Below, in pieces: positions 20,001 through 27,700 of a stretch of 64,000 nucleotides of DNA. The DNA lies in the NCBI GenBank assembly GCA_938015415.1, contig CALLPK010000066.1, positions 1 to 64,000 on the forward strand, in the 5' to 3' direction. This DNA is from an uncultured Saprospiraceae bacterium. Its GTDB lineage: Bacteria > Bacteroidota > Bacteroidia > Chitinophagales > Saprospiraceae. The position numbers and the translations under genes are program-made. How positions within the stretch are numbered: position 1 is the first letter of the stretch; each line of letters begins with the position of its first letter. The notes under the pieces are model-generated. The model was not told the DNA's origin and did no database searches. It saw only the letters and a program-made list of their open reading frames with translations.

Positions 20001-20457
20001 AGAACGATCAGTAGACGGGGTAGATTTTGAAGTTTTGAAAACGGTAAACAGTTCCAGTGAGACGATCACAGCTACTTATTATCAGGAGCTGGATGACCGA
20101 CCATTCCCAGGAATCAATTATTACCGAATTAAGCAGTATGCCACCGACGGAAACTTTAAGTATTCTGGTGTGGAAATGATCATGTATGATATTGATAATG
20201 AGCGATTTAAGATATTTCCAAACCCGGCTACTAATGAAATTTATGTCAATATGAGAGCGGATGCTGGTGCCGCGGCAGTCATAAAAATTTATAATGCTAA
20301 AGGTCAGCAAATGCTGGAACAAATTATAGGTACGATTCCTTCGGATCCTTTTCGGATTGATTTAGGTAATTATACGAATGGAATCTATACGATTACCGTA
20401 AAAGTGGGTGATTTTAGAGTGAAATCGGCAAAAATGATCATTAGCCGGGATTATTAG
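14062..20457 (+). CDS. Giant T9SS-exported modular protein with a glucose/sorbosone-dehydrogenase-like head
   Basis: 2131 residues from the ATG at 14062, which precedes a signal peptide ending VQAQ. In order: a GSDH-type beta-propeller (about 30-475, with WRDFGLLGFALDPDF and GLRNPCRMTLQPETG); a PKD domain (about 481-575, TWDFGDGTS); an MBG-like repeat; a PA14 domain (about 767-903); a bacterial Ig-like domain; an F5/8 type C discoidin domain (about 1011-1157); a second Ig-like domain; a GEVED domain (about 1368-1512); more MBG-like and Ig-like modules; a second GEVED domain (about 1791-1936); and a T9SS sorting domain (about 2046-2131, IFPNPATNEIYV). GSDH relatives oxidise sugars with PQQ. 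Here PA14 and discoidin modules suggest carbohydrate binding at the surface. Activity is not proven by the sequence. Confidence 0.85.
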   Translation: MILAYLRAFIQLSLGFLLLFLTTNVQAQPAGFADVPYTSDFSMAVGMTFDDNGRMYVWERNGLVWIVENGVKSSQPLIDISDEVGGWRDFGLLGFALDPDFLSNGYIYLCYVVDRHHLINAGTANYNPNTNEYFAATIGRITRYQAQSNNNFNSVNYNSRQVLVGATPNSGPPILHQSHGTGALVFGTDGTLLASFGDGASYTSVDEGSAPETYWQQGLDDGIITAGQNVGAYRCQQLNSLSGKIVRIDPITGNGLPSNPYYQSGNPGSNRSKVWTIGLRNPCRMTLQPETGSHNPADGDPGVLFVGDVGWGNREELNIVDAPGQNFGWPKFEGMTNQPGYNNNSFTPSTHERPKLDWRNSTPRGLVNGSIVNVGSSQLPGPSFQGNCSIGGTWYTGNDFPANYQNSYFHADYGGDWIKQIKFDDSSNPVSVNNFIEGVEGVVFVATSPIDGGLYYLAGAAGNNNPNMNTVRKISYTGGNLPPVAVASSDVLFGSGPLTVQFSGDQSYDPDNDNLTYTWDFGDGTSNSTEVNPSHVFTTTATGPISFNVRLTVRDNGNLTSQEIIPISLNNTPPNIVSVSINNINTFSPTNPTTLNLSAVVTDAEHSNNSLTYTWVTELHHNNHFHPEPGDNNKVTTTQLSPVGCDGSTYFYRIKLFVTDPRGLTDTYQKDIFPACSGTNQTINFNNIADKLTTSNNFNAVASASSGLPVILHIVSGPATISGNTISLTGQPGTVVVRAIQNGNSTYRPAIPQERTFTVSQIGGGTGISGTYFNNSNLTAPIFTRIDPVIDFNWGSGSPGGGIAAETFSVRWEGEILPEFSQNYTFRTTTDDGVRLWINDQQIIDQWVAQGATPHTGTINLTANNKVNIRMEYYEATGSASAKLEWSSSSQPWEIIPQNLLFPNSIDNISPTITLTTASSNVSGPYSVNAAFSESITGLTVNDFTVNNATISGLSGSGQSYSFTVNPTSDGTVSVRLPANRTIDAAGNGNLISNNLVVTYSANTGGCNNPTNLALNQPATQSSNYNGGGATADLAVDGNTSGNWWSQFSVSSTGWQSNPWWEVDLGGVKDITDINVYNRTDCCADQLNNYYIFISDVPFSSTTINGSLGQAGVGDYLQSTIAGTPSTVAINRTGRYVRLHKNGAGFMALAEVEVNGCDGSGPGDTTPPNVTLTTASNTVNGPFTVNAAFTETITGLTLSDFTVTNGTKSGLSGSGSNFSFTVTPGSVGTVSVRLPVNRVTDAAGNGNTISNILNISYSTTNNCSNITNAGAISGNESICDAYDPSNISNQSSPSGGSGTITYRWQRSTASPTGPWTVISGATSAGYNPGTITQTTWYRRGARRANCTSFIYTSAVEKEVRTCGGPTNYCNAQGQTPWIEWIENVTIGSINNNSVKDLYGDFTSLSTDVARGATVPLSLSHRFSWTTFDEYIRVWVDWNQDGDFNDSGETEISRISTAPPLGTTLVTVNMNITVPAGAVLGSTRMRIAMQREAYAGPCETFQLGEVEDYTLNVTGSAGPQNQTITFNPLIARAGTNPPFTILATATSGLPVSFTRVSGPATVSGNTVTLNGNEGTVTIRANQAGNTSWNAAPAVTRSFEVVTGNQIPAVVINSPTQNQNINGSSVTVNYTVSGDLALFNSEHLLLTLDNGTPVDIHNLTGTYTFTNVASGNHTIRAQVAEQTSHTPLAHPEATDLVSFSTTSSQQNQTINFPPLADKQVTDGPFTISATASSGLPVTFAVTGGPATINGNTVTLNGIAGAVTIRATQPGNGSWNAAPPVFQSFTVSGGNSPGYCESLGSAPWQAWISNVSFGNLINNSSKERYGDFTNLSATVSRGSATAISLQPTFSYTHWDMYFRVWIDYNQDGDFADNGETVLSRIVTAGANGSTRPPATGNITIPSTAGTGSTRMRVSMQRGSYAAPCENFEYGEVEDYTVNITSGGNGLIVDPDAAILFLSTVRLNSGIQLNWVTNTELQNDYFEIERSVDGVDFEVLKTVNSSSETITATYYQELDDRPFPGINYYRIKQYATDGNFKYSGVEMIMYDIDNERFKIFPNPATNEIYVNMRADAGAAAVIKIYNAKGQQMLEQIIGTIPSDPFRIDLGNYTNGIYTITVKVGDFRVKSAKMIISRDY

Positions 20458-20498
20458 GCACAATTGCTGCTTATATTTTTGTTGAGAAACACAAAAAT

Positions 20499-23030
20499 AT
20501 GGCTGAATTAATCCCTACAAATGGTCGTCCTATATATAATAGGATAAAAATCCTAATGCAAAATTATTCCGAAGATCATCTTCTGAAAATTTCCGTGTAC
20601 ACACTATCAGCCTTTTTAGTAATTAATATTGTCTATAGCTGGATGCTCGGTAGTATACCGTTGATGTATTTTTCATTTGGACTAATTGTATTGGAAGTAT
20701 TTTGTTTTTTTGTTTGTAAAAAAATAAAGGTTTCTACAGGTGTTAATATCTTTCTCGTAGGAAGTAGTATTGCTTTTAGTGCCTTTTCGATTTTATACGG
20801 AGGAGAGGCCATGTCTTTTACCTTTTTGATTAATATCCTTTTAATCAATTGTTTTTTAAATGAAAATGTTGCTAATCGAAAGTTCTTTGCCTGGTTCTTT
20901 CTCAGCTGTGAGTTACTCATGGCATTCAGTTTCTTTTATCTCGAACCTTTTTATCCACTTCAAGAGCAGGCTGCTTACGTACCGGTTTTTACAGCGGGGA
21001 ATATAGTCTATCAATTCTTTCTGATTGGCTACGTAAGCAGAATACTGGAGCGGCGGTACTCAATATTAACAACCACAAAAAAATCTTTACAACAATCAAT
21101 TGCCAAATCTAATGCAACCCTGGAATCAACTAGTAATGGTATTGCTTTCATTGATTACGATGGCAAGATCGGTCAGTATAATCGTCTGTTTATAGATATA
21201 TGGAGTATAAATGTTGAGAATCCCAACGAAAATGATTTTCTATACGGTGTTGTGGATACGGGTAAAAATCCGGGGGAGTTTATTCAACTCTACCGTCAGA
21301 TGGAAGAAAAAAAGCAAGCAATTGCCAACGGGGAGATAGAACTTCAAGACGGAAGAGTTATTAGTTATACTACTCAGCCGCACAGCATAGACGAAATTCT
21401 TACTGGACGAGTCTGGACATTTAGGGATATCACCAAAGAAAAAATAGCTGCTCGTGAACTGGAAAGCAACGAAAGTCTATTCCGGGGATTTTTTGAACAT
21501 GCACCGGTTGGAATTATAGTGACCGAAGGCGTTGAAAAAATTAAGTATGTTAATCATAAATTTTTGAGCCTTCTTGGGTATGCTCCCGAAGAAATTTATC
21601 AGTTGAAAATATCAGATATTGTTCCAAAAAACTATTTAGATGGACGGACCAGTCGCTATTCCAAACTGATCTTGGGGGAACAAGAGTCCATTGAATTTGA
21701 AATGGAATTTATTCATAAAAATAGCGAATTGATGCCGGTCCGTATCACGGTTTCTTTAATTCGGGATGCCGAAGGAGAAATTATCCAGGATATGGTAATC
21801 GTTCAGGATTTGACGGAAAAGAAAGCCGCAGAGGCCGCACTTTTCAAGAGTGAGTCTCAGTTTAAAAATATTTTTGAACACGCTCCTTTCCCATTATTTT
21901 TATTCAATAAAAATCAAATAATTAACAGCAATCAACCTGCACTTAATTTTTTGGGAATTAAGACTAAAGAAGAACTGAAGCAAATTTCCTTAAAAAAATT
22001 AATGCCCATTGTCCAGGATGATGGACAATTGTCAATGGAAGTTTTTCAAGGGATGACCGATAAAGCGCGTGCGTTGGGCAGTCATAGTTTTGAATGGATA
22101 ATCACGGATATTAGCGGTAATAATCATACGGTACTTTTTACCCTTACACAATACGAACTTCACGGAGAAGAAATCTTCTTTGCAATTTGGAATGATCTAA
22201 CCCAGCAAAAAGAAGGAGAGGCCAAAATCAATCAGTTGATGGATAAACTGACCCACCACAATCGGGAATTGGAGGAAGAAATTGAACGACGGATGATTCA
22301 TCAGAAAGAAATTAATCTGGAACTAAAGCGGTCAAATATTGATCTCCAGCAGTTTGCTTACGTTGCTTCCCATGATCTGCAGGAACCACTACGCATGATT
22401 GGTAATTTTATCCAACTTCTGGAAAGAAAATACGGAGAACGGCTAGAAGACGATGGTCGTCAGTTTATTTCTTTTGCGGTAGATGGGGTAAACCGAATGT
22501 CAAGTTTGATAAAAAATCTATTAGAATTTTCTAAGGTTGGTCATCAATCGCTGGATTTTGAATCCGCCGACCTTAATGAAATAGTCAATAATAAAGTACT
22601 GGATTTGTACCAGCGAATTATCGAAAAAAGGGCTTGTATTGACATGCACCTGTTACCCGAATCCATCAATTGCGTACCGGATCAATTAGGAATTGTATTT
22701 TATAATCTGATTGCAAACGCCATAAAGTTTAATGAAAGTTCCAGCCCAAGAGTGGTAGTTACCAATGAAGAACGAGAAGAAGAATGGCTCTTTGCGGTGC
22801 GGGATAATGGTATCGGTATCAATGTTGATTACGCCGATAAGATTTTTCAGATTTTTCAAAGACTACACCGTCGGGAGACTTACGAAGGTACTGGCATCGG
22901 ACTCTCTCTCTGCAAAAGAATTGTCAATCGGCACAAAGGTAAAATCTGGTTCGATTCGGAAGCTGGTGAAGGAACTACCTTTTATTTTACCATTAGTAAA
23001 TCTTTAGTTTGTAAAGAAGTATCTGCCTAA
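20499..23030 (+). CDS. Membrane sensor histidine kinase with several PAS domains
   Basis: 843 residues. About six hydrophobic helices occupy residues 30-185. Three PAS-type domains follow (about 205-330, 335-450, 455-575; the second has FFEHAPVGIIVTE). A coiled linker leads into the HisKA domain, with His625 in ASHDLQEPLRM, and a HATPase_c domain (about 715-835) with the N-box NLIANAIKFN, G1 box DNGIGI and G2 box GTGIGLSLCKRI. All kinase motifs look intact. No receiver domain or response regulator adjoins, so it is an orphan kinase whose partner lies elsewhere. It starts 41 bases after the preceding T9SS gene on the same strand, but co-transcription is not shown. Confidence 0.9.
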   Translation: MAELIPTNGRPIYNRIKILMQNYSEDHLLKISVYTLSAFLVINIVYSWMLGSIPLMYFSFGLIVLEVFCFFVCKKIKVSTGVNIFLVGSSIAFSAFSILYGGEAMSFTFLINILLINCFLNENVANRKFFAWFFLSCELLMAFSFFYLEPFYPLQEQAAYVPVFTAGNIVYQFFLIGYVSRILERRYSILTTTKKSLQQSIAKSNATLESTSNGIAFIDYDGKIGQYNRLFIDIWSINVENPNENDFLYGVVDTGKNPGEFIQLYRQMEEKKQAIANGEIELQDGRVISYTTQPHSIDEILTGRVWTFRDITKEKIAARELESNESLFRGFFEHAPVGIIVTEGVEKIKYVNHKFLSLLGYAPEEIYQLKISDIVPKNYLDGRTSRYSKLILGEQESIEFEMEFIHKNSELMPVRITVSLIRDAEGEIIQDMVIVQDLTEKKAAEAALFKSESQFKNIFEHAPFPLFLFNKNQIINSNQPALNFLGIKTKEELKQISLKKLMPIVQDDGQLSMEVFQGMTDKARALGSHSFEWIITDISGNNHTVLFTLTQYELHGEEIFFAIWNDLTQQKEGEAKINQLMDKLTHHNRELEEEIERRMIHQKEINLELKRSNIDLQQFAYVASHDLQEPLRMIGNFIQLLERKYGERLEDDGRQFISFAVDGVNRMSSLIKNLLEFSKVGHQSLDFESADLNEIVNNKVLDLYQRIIEKRACIDMHLLPESINCVPDQLGIVFYNLIANAIKFNESSSPRVVVTNEEREEEWLFAVRDNGIGINVDYADKIFQIFQRLHRRETYEGTGIGLSLCKRIVNRHKGKIWFDSEAGEGTTFYFTISKSLVCKEVSA

Positions 23031-23152
23031 TTTATAAAAACAACTACGTCTTCTACCGATCAAATTCCTCAAATAGTCCTATCTTGCCACTAAGTTGGGT
23101 TTCCTAATCGCGTAGGTACGCCCGTTCACTTACAGGCTAAAGGACCCGATTG

Positions 23153-24148
23153 ATGATCTTTAAATTTTTTATTTATTGTTATAGTTTGATCAGACTAGGA
23201 TATAGTGTGATTTTAATCAATACGCTATATTACCGTCCCGGACTTTACCAGCTCATCCAAAAGTCCTACGCAGCGGTAAAACAACCCATCAATAAAAAAT
23301 ACCGCAAAAGAATATATTATCACGGGATGCTGGGAAGCATTACCAACGTCTGGTTTACGGTGCTGCGTGGTAAATCCCAAACCCGACAGGAAGCGCTCGC
23401 AGGATTTTATCTGGGAGCTGCCACCGCCGTTTACGATGACCTTTTTGACCATTATGATTATACGATGGACGAATCTCTGATCGACCTGGCGGGAGGACAA
23501 TACAAATATGGAAATATCACCGAGCTGCTTAGCAAAGGCTTTTATGATGTCATTTTAAAAAATCTCAAAGATCCCGCAAAATTCAATTTTTATTTACAAA
23601 AGGTGGGGTACGAACAGGAGCGGAGCAAAACGCAAGTTGGAGGAAATTTATCAATCGACGAGATTCGGAAAATTACTTATGACAAAGGTAGTTTCTCCGT
23701 TGCTCTATCCCGAAGTATTTTGCAACATCCTTACGCGTCCGGAGAAGAAGAGGCTGTCTACATTTTGGGGAAATTAATTCAATTGACGGATGATGTTTTT
23801 GATGTACGGCGCGACTACTTGGATGGCGTGGATACTTTATTGACAAAGTCAAAAGATATTCTACTGATCCAACAAGAATATATTCAATTGATAAACGAGA
23901 GCTTTCAAGCCTTTTATTTTTTGGGTTATAAATCAAGCAATTATATTGTTTTTTGTATGCAAATTATGTTCGTGGTGAGCAGAGGCCTCGTGGCGCTGGA
24001 TCAATTGGTTGAAGCACAAAAACGTTTAGGTGGTATTTTTGATATTGAAAAAATGACGCGGGAGGAATTGGTTTGCGATATGGAAAAGCCGGGGAATATC
24101 TGGAAGAGTTTTTTGTATACGGTGCGGTGGGAGTATCCTGGGGGGTAG
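23153..24148 (+). CDS. Class 1 isoprenoid-synthase-fold enzyme (orphan)
   Basis: 331 residues from the ATG at 23153; a TTG just before is an alternative. The protein is helical and carries two aspartate-rich motifs: DDLFD at 95-99 (in YDDLFDHYD) and DDVFD at 213-217 (in LTDDVFDVRRD). This spacing fits the trans-isoprenyl-diphosphate synthase or squalene/phytoene synthase fold, where the Asp clusters bind magnesium and diphosphate. The N-terminal 20 residues are hydrophobic and may anchor it. Substrate and product cannot be read from the sequence, and no other terpenoid gene is near. Carotenoid-type or terpene-cyclase-like chemistry is possible. Confidence in the fold is high, in the reaction low. 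Confidence 0.75.
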   Translation: MIFKFFIYCYSLIRLGYSVILINTLYYRPGLYQLIQKSYAAVKQPINKKYRKRIYYHGMLGSITNVWFTVLRGKSQTRQEALAGFYLGAATAVYDDLFDHYDYTMDESLIDLAGGQYKYGNITELLSKGFYDVILKNLKDPAKFNFYLQKVGYEQERSKTQVGGNLSIDEIRKITYDKGSFSVALSRSILQHPYASGEEEAVYILGKLIQLTDDVFDVRRDYLDGVDTLLTKSKDILLIQQEYIQLINESFQAFYFLGYKSSNYIVFCMQIMFVVSRGLVALDQLVEAQKRLGGIFDIEKMTREELVCDMEKPGNIWKSFLYTVRWEYPGG

Positions 24149-24150
24149 GG

Positions 24151-24192
24151 AATATTGAATATCCAATATTGAACATTCAATATTCAATATTG
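24151..24192. repeat. Cluster of alternating AATATTGAA palindromes
   Basis: AATATTGAA occurs at 24151-24159 and 24165-24173, and in inverse orientation at 24176-24184. The arms at 24165-24173 and 24176-24184 form a perfect 9-bp hairpin with a 2-base loop. It lies between two convergent genes and may serve as a terminator, although it lacks a T run. Confidence 0.55.
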
Positions 24193-24344
24193 CTCTTAGA
24201 TATCACAGGAATATAAACCCACAAGGGATGATATGGGAATAAAAAAACCGACTCTGCCATTAAGCAAAGCCGGAAACTGGATTATAATTTGGTGTTAAAT
24301 GTGTGAAAAATAAAAAATATATGTTATGGTGTGCTTAATGACTA

Positions 24345-25718
24345 TTACAAAGAAAAATATTTCATCTCTGTAACCTTGTCTTTCAGAATACCTTTTAAAT
24401 CCATTACGAAGGCGTCTTTATTACAAAGTTTATTTAAATCGGTTTCTTCCAGCGTCAAATATTCTTTATGACTAACAGCTACAATGATGGCATCGTAATC
24501 ATTGCTCAACGTTGGTTTTAAATCCATGGAATAATGCTGGCGTACTTCTTTTGGATCTGCGACCGGATCGACCACGTCTACCTGACCTAAACGCATCATT
24601 AGTTCTTTAGCCATTTCAGCCGCTTTACTATTTCTGATATCGGTTACATTTTCTTTAAAAGTAATTCCCATGACTAGTACCTTCGCTTCGGAAGGTCGCT
24701 TACCAGCTTGTTCTACTTCGTGACAAATTTTATTAGCGATGGTCGCCGGCATTCCGTCGTTGACTTTTCTACCGGCAGAAATCAAAATTGGATTGTGGCC
24801 TACCCGAATGGATTTTTGAATCAAATAATAAGGATCTACGCCGATACAATGTCCGCCGACCAGACCAGGATAGAAATTCAGAAAATTCCACTTGGTACCC
24901 GCTGCTTTTAAGACATCAAAAGTGTTGACATCAATTTTTTCAAAGATCATCGATAACTCGTTCATCAACGCAATATTCACATCCCGCTGAGTATTTTCGA
25001 CGATTTTGGCTGCTTCGGCTACCTTGAGTGTCGGTGCCCGGTGGATACCGGCCGTGATGATGCTTTCGTAAACATTAGCGATTACTTCCAGTGATTCTTC
25101 GTCGCAACCAGAAACAATTTTAATGATTTTATCAATTGTATTTGTCTTGTCGCCCGGATTGATTCGTTCCGGAGAATAGCCTACTTTAAAATCTTCTACG
25201 AAGGTTAATCCAGAAATTTCTTCCAAAATGGGTACACAAACTTCTTCGGTACAACCTGGATAAACCGTAGATTCGAAGACCACATAATCTCCTTTTTTAA
25301 GTACTCGGGCAACACTTGCCGTAGCTCCCCGCAGCGCGTTTAGATTGGGTTGGCGGTATTGATCAATCGGTGTTGGGACCGCAACTACGAAAAAACGGGC
25401 TTCGGCCATGGCAGTTTCCTGATGGGAAAAATTTATGGTCTTATTTAAAAACTGCTCGTCTTCCACTTCGCAGGCTGGATCTTTTCCGGCCACCATCATA
25501 TTTACTTTTGCCGCGTTAATATCAAATCCAACTACATTAAAATGCTTCGCAAATTCGAGCGCCACCGGTAGACCCACGTAGCCAAGTCCGACTACTGCGA
25601 TGGATGCGGTACGATTTTGAAGGTCAGTAAATAAATTTGTTTCTAAGGTGTCTTTTTGAAAAGCCTCTTTTTTCTTAACCATAGAATTGGCTAAGACAGA
25701 TTTTGTGATTTCAGTCAT
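24345..25718 (-). CDS. Nucleotide-sugar dehydrogenase (UDP-sugar 6-dehydrogenase of the WecC/TviB type)
   Basis: 457 residues. A Rossmann motif GLGYVGLPVA near residue 45 binds NAD. VFESTVYPGCTEEVC and GYSPERINPGD are family signatures. GGHCIGVDPYYL carries the catalytic Cys291. The C-terminal domain (about 340-457) has MGITFKENVTDIRNSK. These enzymes oxidise UDP-HexNAc or UDP-hexose C6 to a uronic acid for surface polysaccharide. The sequence resembles the UDP-GlcNAc/ManNAc group more than UDP-glucose dehydrogenase, but the substrate is not certain. It stands alone; the O-antigen-ligase-like gene at 34537 is the nearest polysaccharide gene. The leader of about 40 residues before the Rossmann motif is longer than usual. 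Confidence 0.9.
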   Translation of the reverse strand: MTEITKSVLANSMVKKKEAFQKDTLETNLFTDLQNRTASIAVVGLGYVGLPVALEFAKHFNVVGFDINAAKVNMMVAGKDPACEVEDEQFLNKTINFSHQETAMAEARFFVVAVPTPIDQYRQPNLNALRGATASVARVLKKGDYVVFESTVYPGCTEEVCVPILEEISGLTFVEDFKVGYSPERINPGDKTNTIDKIIKIVSGCDEESLEVIANVYESIITAGIHRAPTLKVAEAAKIVENTQRDVNIALMNELSMIFEKIDVNTFDVLKAAGTKWNFLNFYPGLVGGHCIGVDPYYLIQKSIRVGHNPILISAGRKVNDGMPATIANKICHEVEQAGKRPSEAKVLVMGITFKENVTDIRNSKAAEMAKELMMRLGQVDVVDPVADPKEVRQHYSMDLKPTLSNDYDAIIVAVSHKEYLTLEETDLNKLCNKDAFVMDLKGILKDKVTEMKYFSL

Positions 25719-25896
25719 GAATTTTTTAGTTTGTAAATTTTAAAAGTATTATCTATAGAGGGGAGAAAATTAATAGTTGATTCAGTTTAACGAAACTGAA
25801 GGGGAGAAGGGAGTAAACAGGGTAGAGGGGAATAGCTGGTAAATAATGGTTTGCAAAAAGGATTCCAACTTTTTTGTGACAGGATTAAAATAATTA

Positions 25897-26694
25897 TTAC
25901 TTTCTCATTTCCAACGAAAAAACGTGGGGCATTCGATTGTCCAGGTCACCATAAACAAATCTGTTGGATTCTACTTCCTGCATATGAGGAAAGCAGTTGT
26001 AAGGGGAGAAATCAAATTCCTGAAAATCAATGACCTGTAATTTTTGTTTGAGTAGTGACTGAATGACGGTTGCCAGCGAATGGCTCCAGAAATATTCCCG
26101 TTGGGCAATATCAGCATTGGTATCCGCGTAAGTTCCTTGTTCTATTTCTTCGTAAGGATCGATATGGTCAAAATAGCGGTAGCCAATTTTTTGCTTTTCG
26201 TGGTCGTACATATATAAGGTAGGGTGAAACTCAGCGATATAAAAGATTCCGCCGGGCTTTAAAAAATGAGCGACCACTTGCGCCCAGCGATCCAGATCCG
26301 GAAGCCAGGTCAAAACACCGTAGGAAGTGAAAATAAAATCAAATTGACCTGCTAAATTTTCTGGCAGACTATAAATATCTGAGACGACAAAGCGGGCGTC
26401 CAGTCCTAATTGTTCATTAAGGGAGCGACCCAACGCGATGGAGGTTTCTGAAAAATCTACGCCCGTTGCCTCCGCACCAAGACGAGCGAGCGATAAGGTA
26501 TCCTGGCCAAAATGACATTGTAAATGTAAAACAGATTTTCCAGCCACCCGATCTTTTAAAGCCGCCAGTTCAATTTCTTTCAGAGAAGTTTCCCCCTCTA
26601 AAAAACCTTTTAAGTTGTAGAATTCGGCGTCTTTGTGGATTTCCGTTTTTTTGTCCCAAAGGATACGGTTGGTGTCAAGGTATTTTTGTTCCAT
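25897..26694 (-). CDS. Class I SAM-dependent methyltransferase
   Basis: 265 residues from the ATG at 26694 (MEQKYLDTNRILWDKKT). A frame open to 26790 adds a non-homologous leader and is not preferred. Motif I is VLHLQCHFGQDTLSLARLGAEATGVDFSE (shown here by its parts: VLHLQCHFGQDT and ATGVDFSE), motif II region FDFIFTSYGVLTWLPD, and motif III LKPGGIFYIAEFHP. The methyl acceptor is unknown. It is divergent from the DUF3467 gene with about 136 bases between the starts. Confidence 0.85.
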   Translation of the reverse strand: MEQKYLDTNRILWDKKTEIHKDAEFYNLKGFLEGETSLKEIELAALKDRVAGKSVLHLQCHFGQDTLSLARLGAEATGVDFSETSIALGRSLNEQLGLDARFVVSDIYSLPENLAGQFDFIFTSYGVLTWLPDLDRWAQVVAHFLKPGGIFYIAEFHPTLYMYDHEKQKIGYRYFDHIDPYEEIEQGTYADTNADIAQREYFWSHSLATVIQSLLKQKLQVIDFQEFDFSPYNCFPHMQEVESNRFVYGDLDNRMPHVFSLEMRK

Positions 26695-26830
26695 GATTTT
26701 ATTTATGAGACAGTTCAAAGTAGCCAATAGCATTGTAAGTATTTGCAAGGTGAACCAAATATACCGATATTGCGTAATATTCTCATTCAAGTAGATGATA
26801 ATATTTTTTCAAAAATAAAAATAAATAAAA

Positions 26831-27166
26831 ATGGCAGATCATAAAAATGACAATCCCAACCCACCACAAAAAGGACAATTAAACATTGAGTTACCGGAAG
26901 AGATTGCGGAAGGCACTTATTCTAATTTAGCAATTATCGCTCATTCACAATCTGAATTTGTCGTAGATTTTGTACGCTTGGTACCCAACGTAGCGAAAGC
27001 AAAGGTGAAATCTCGAATTATTCTTACGCCACAACATGCCAAGCGATTGATGCGTGCTTTAATGGATAATGTGAAAAAGTTTGAGGCACAACATGGTAAG
27101 ATTGACGAGCCGGAACATGGCGGTTTTCCACCTATGAATTTTAATACGCCACCAGCACAAGCATAA
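26831..27166 (+). CDS. DUF3467 protein
   Basis: 111 residues that match the DUF3467 pattern: LNIELPEEIAEGTYSNLAII, SEFVVDFVRLVP and ILTPQHAKRLMRALMDNVKKFE. The family is small, conserved and widespread in bacteria, with no established function. A Pro/Asn-rich N-terminus and Pro-rich C-terminus flank the domain. The ATG at 26831 follows an A-rich leader typical of this phylum. A bidirectional terminator lies downstream. Confidence 0.9.
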   Translation: MADHKNDNPNPPQKGQLNIELPEEIAEGTYSNLAIIAHSQSEFVVDFVRLVPNVAKAKVKSRIILTPQHAKRLMRALMDNVKKFEAQHGKIDEPEHGGFPPMNFNTPPAQA

Positions 27167-27288
27167 AAGCGGGTTGGTTTATACTTGCTCTGCTATTTAT
27201 TCGCCTAGGCCTCGCGCATAAATTAATTGCGCACTAGTTAATTGCTGAAAAAAGCCTAGTACCCACGGAGTGAAATATTAGAATACCT

Positions 27289-27335
27289 AAAAAGCCGTAG
27301 ATACAATTCATGAATCGTGTCTACGGCTTTTTTAT
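27289..27335. terminator. Bidirectional terminator between convergent genes
   Basis: AAAGCCGTAGATAC (27291-27304) pairs with GTGTCTACGGCTTT (27317-27330), with A's before and T's after. It can serve the DUF3467 gene and the minus-strand small gene at 27366. Confidence 0.85.
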
Positions 27336-27365
27336 AGATAAGTACGTTAAAACGTATTTTATTTT

Positions 27366-27635
27366 TTATTCTTCTTCGGAAGATACCTCTGTTGGTTCTT
27401 CCGCTTCGGGTGCATCTTCTGCTACAACTCCCTCTTCTGCCGATGCATCTTCTGCGACGGGTTCTTCTACCGGTGGTGGAGCGGTACGCAATGGAACGAT
27501 TTCGTACATTCCACTTTCCAGTCTTTTTTCAAATTCGGCCTTAGGTACGGGCATTTCACGATTAAGACTTAGCATTCTAATCGTAACAGTTTTTGCGGAT
27601 TCCTTTACCACTCTGATCTTAATACTTCTTGACAT
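27366..27635 (-). CDS. Small protein with acidic C-terminal tail, unknown function
   Basis: 89 residues from the ATG at 27635; an ATG at 27647 would add four residues. The first half, starting SRSIKIRVVKES, is basic and strand-forming. The second half is a low-complexity Glu/Ala/Pro tail (EEPVAEDASAEEG and on). TACCTTTA in minus orientation at 27670-27663 is a near-consensus -7 box about 28 bases before the ATG. A terminator follows the gene. It is not homologous to anything I recognise, but codon structure and flanking signals support a real gene. Confidence 0.65.
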   Translation of the reverse strand: MSRSIKIRVVKESAKTVTIRMLSLNREMPVPKAEFEKRLESGMYEIVPLRTAPPPVEEPVAEDASAEEGVVAEDAPEAEEPTEVSSEEE

Positions 27636-27700
27636 TTTTGGTAACATTATTTGATGATAGGTTAAAGGTACGAAAAAAAAGATGAATCGGGCTTTTAGCG

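Noticed and set aside
20499-24148. Kinase and isoprenoid-synthase genes as one operon
   Set aside because: They are separated by more than 120 bases and no functional link can be seen.
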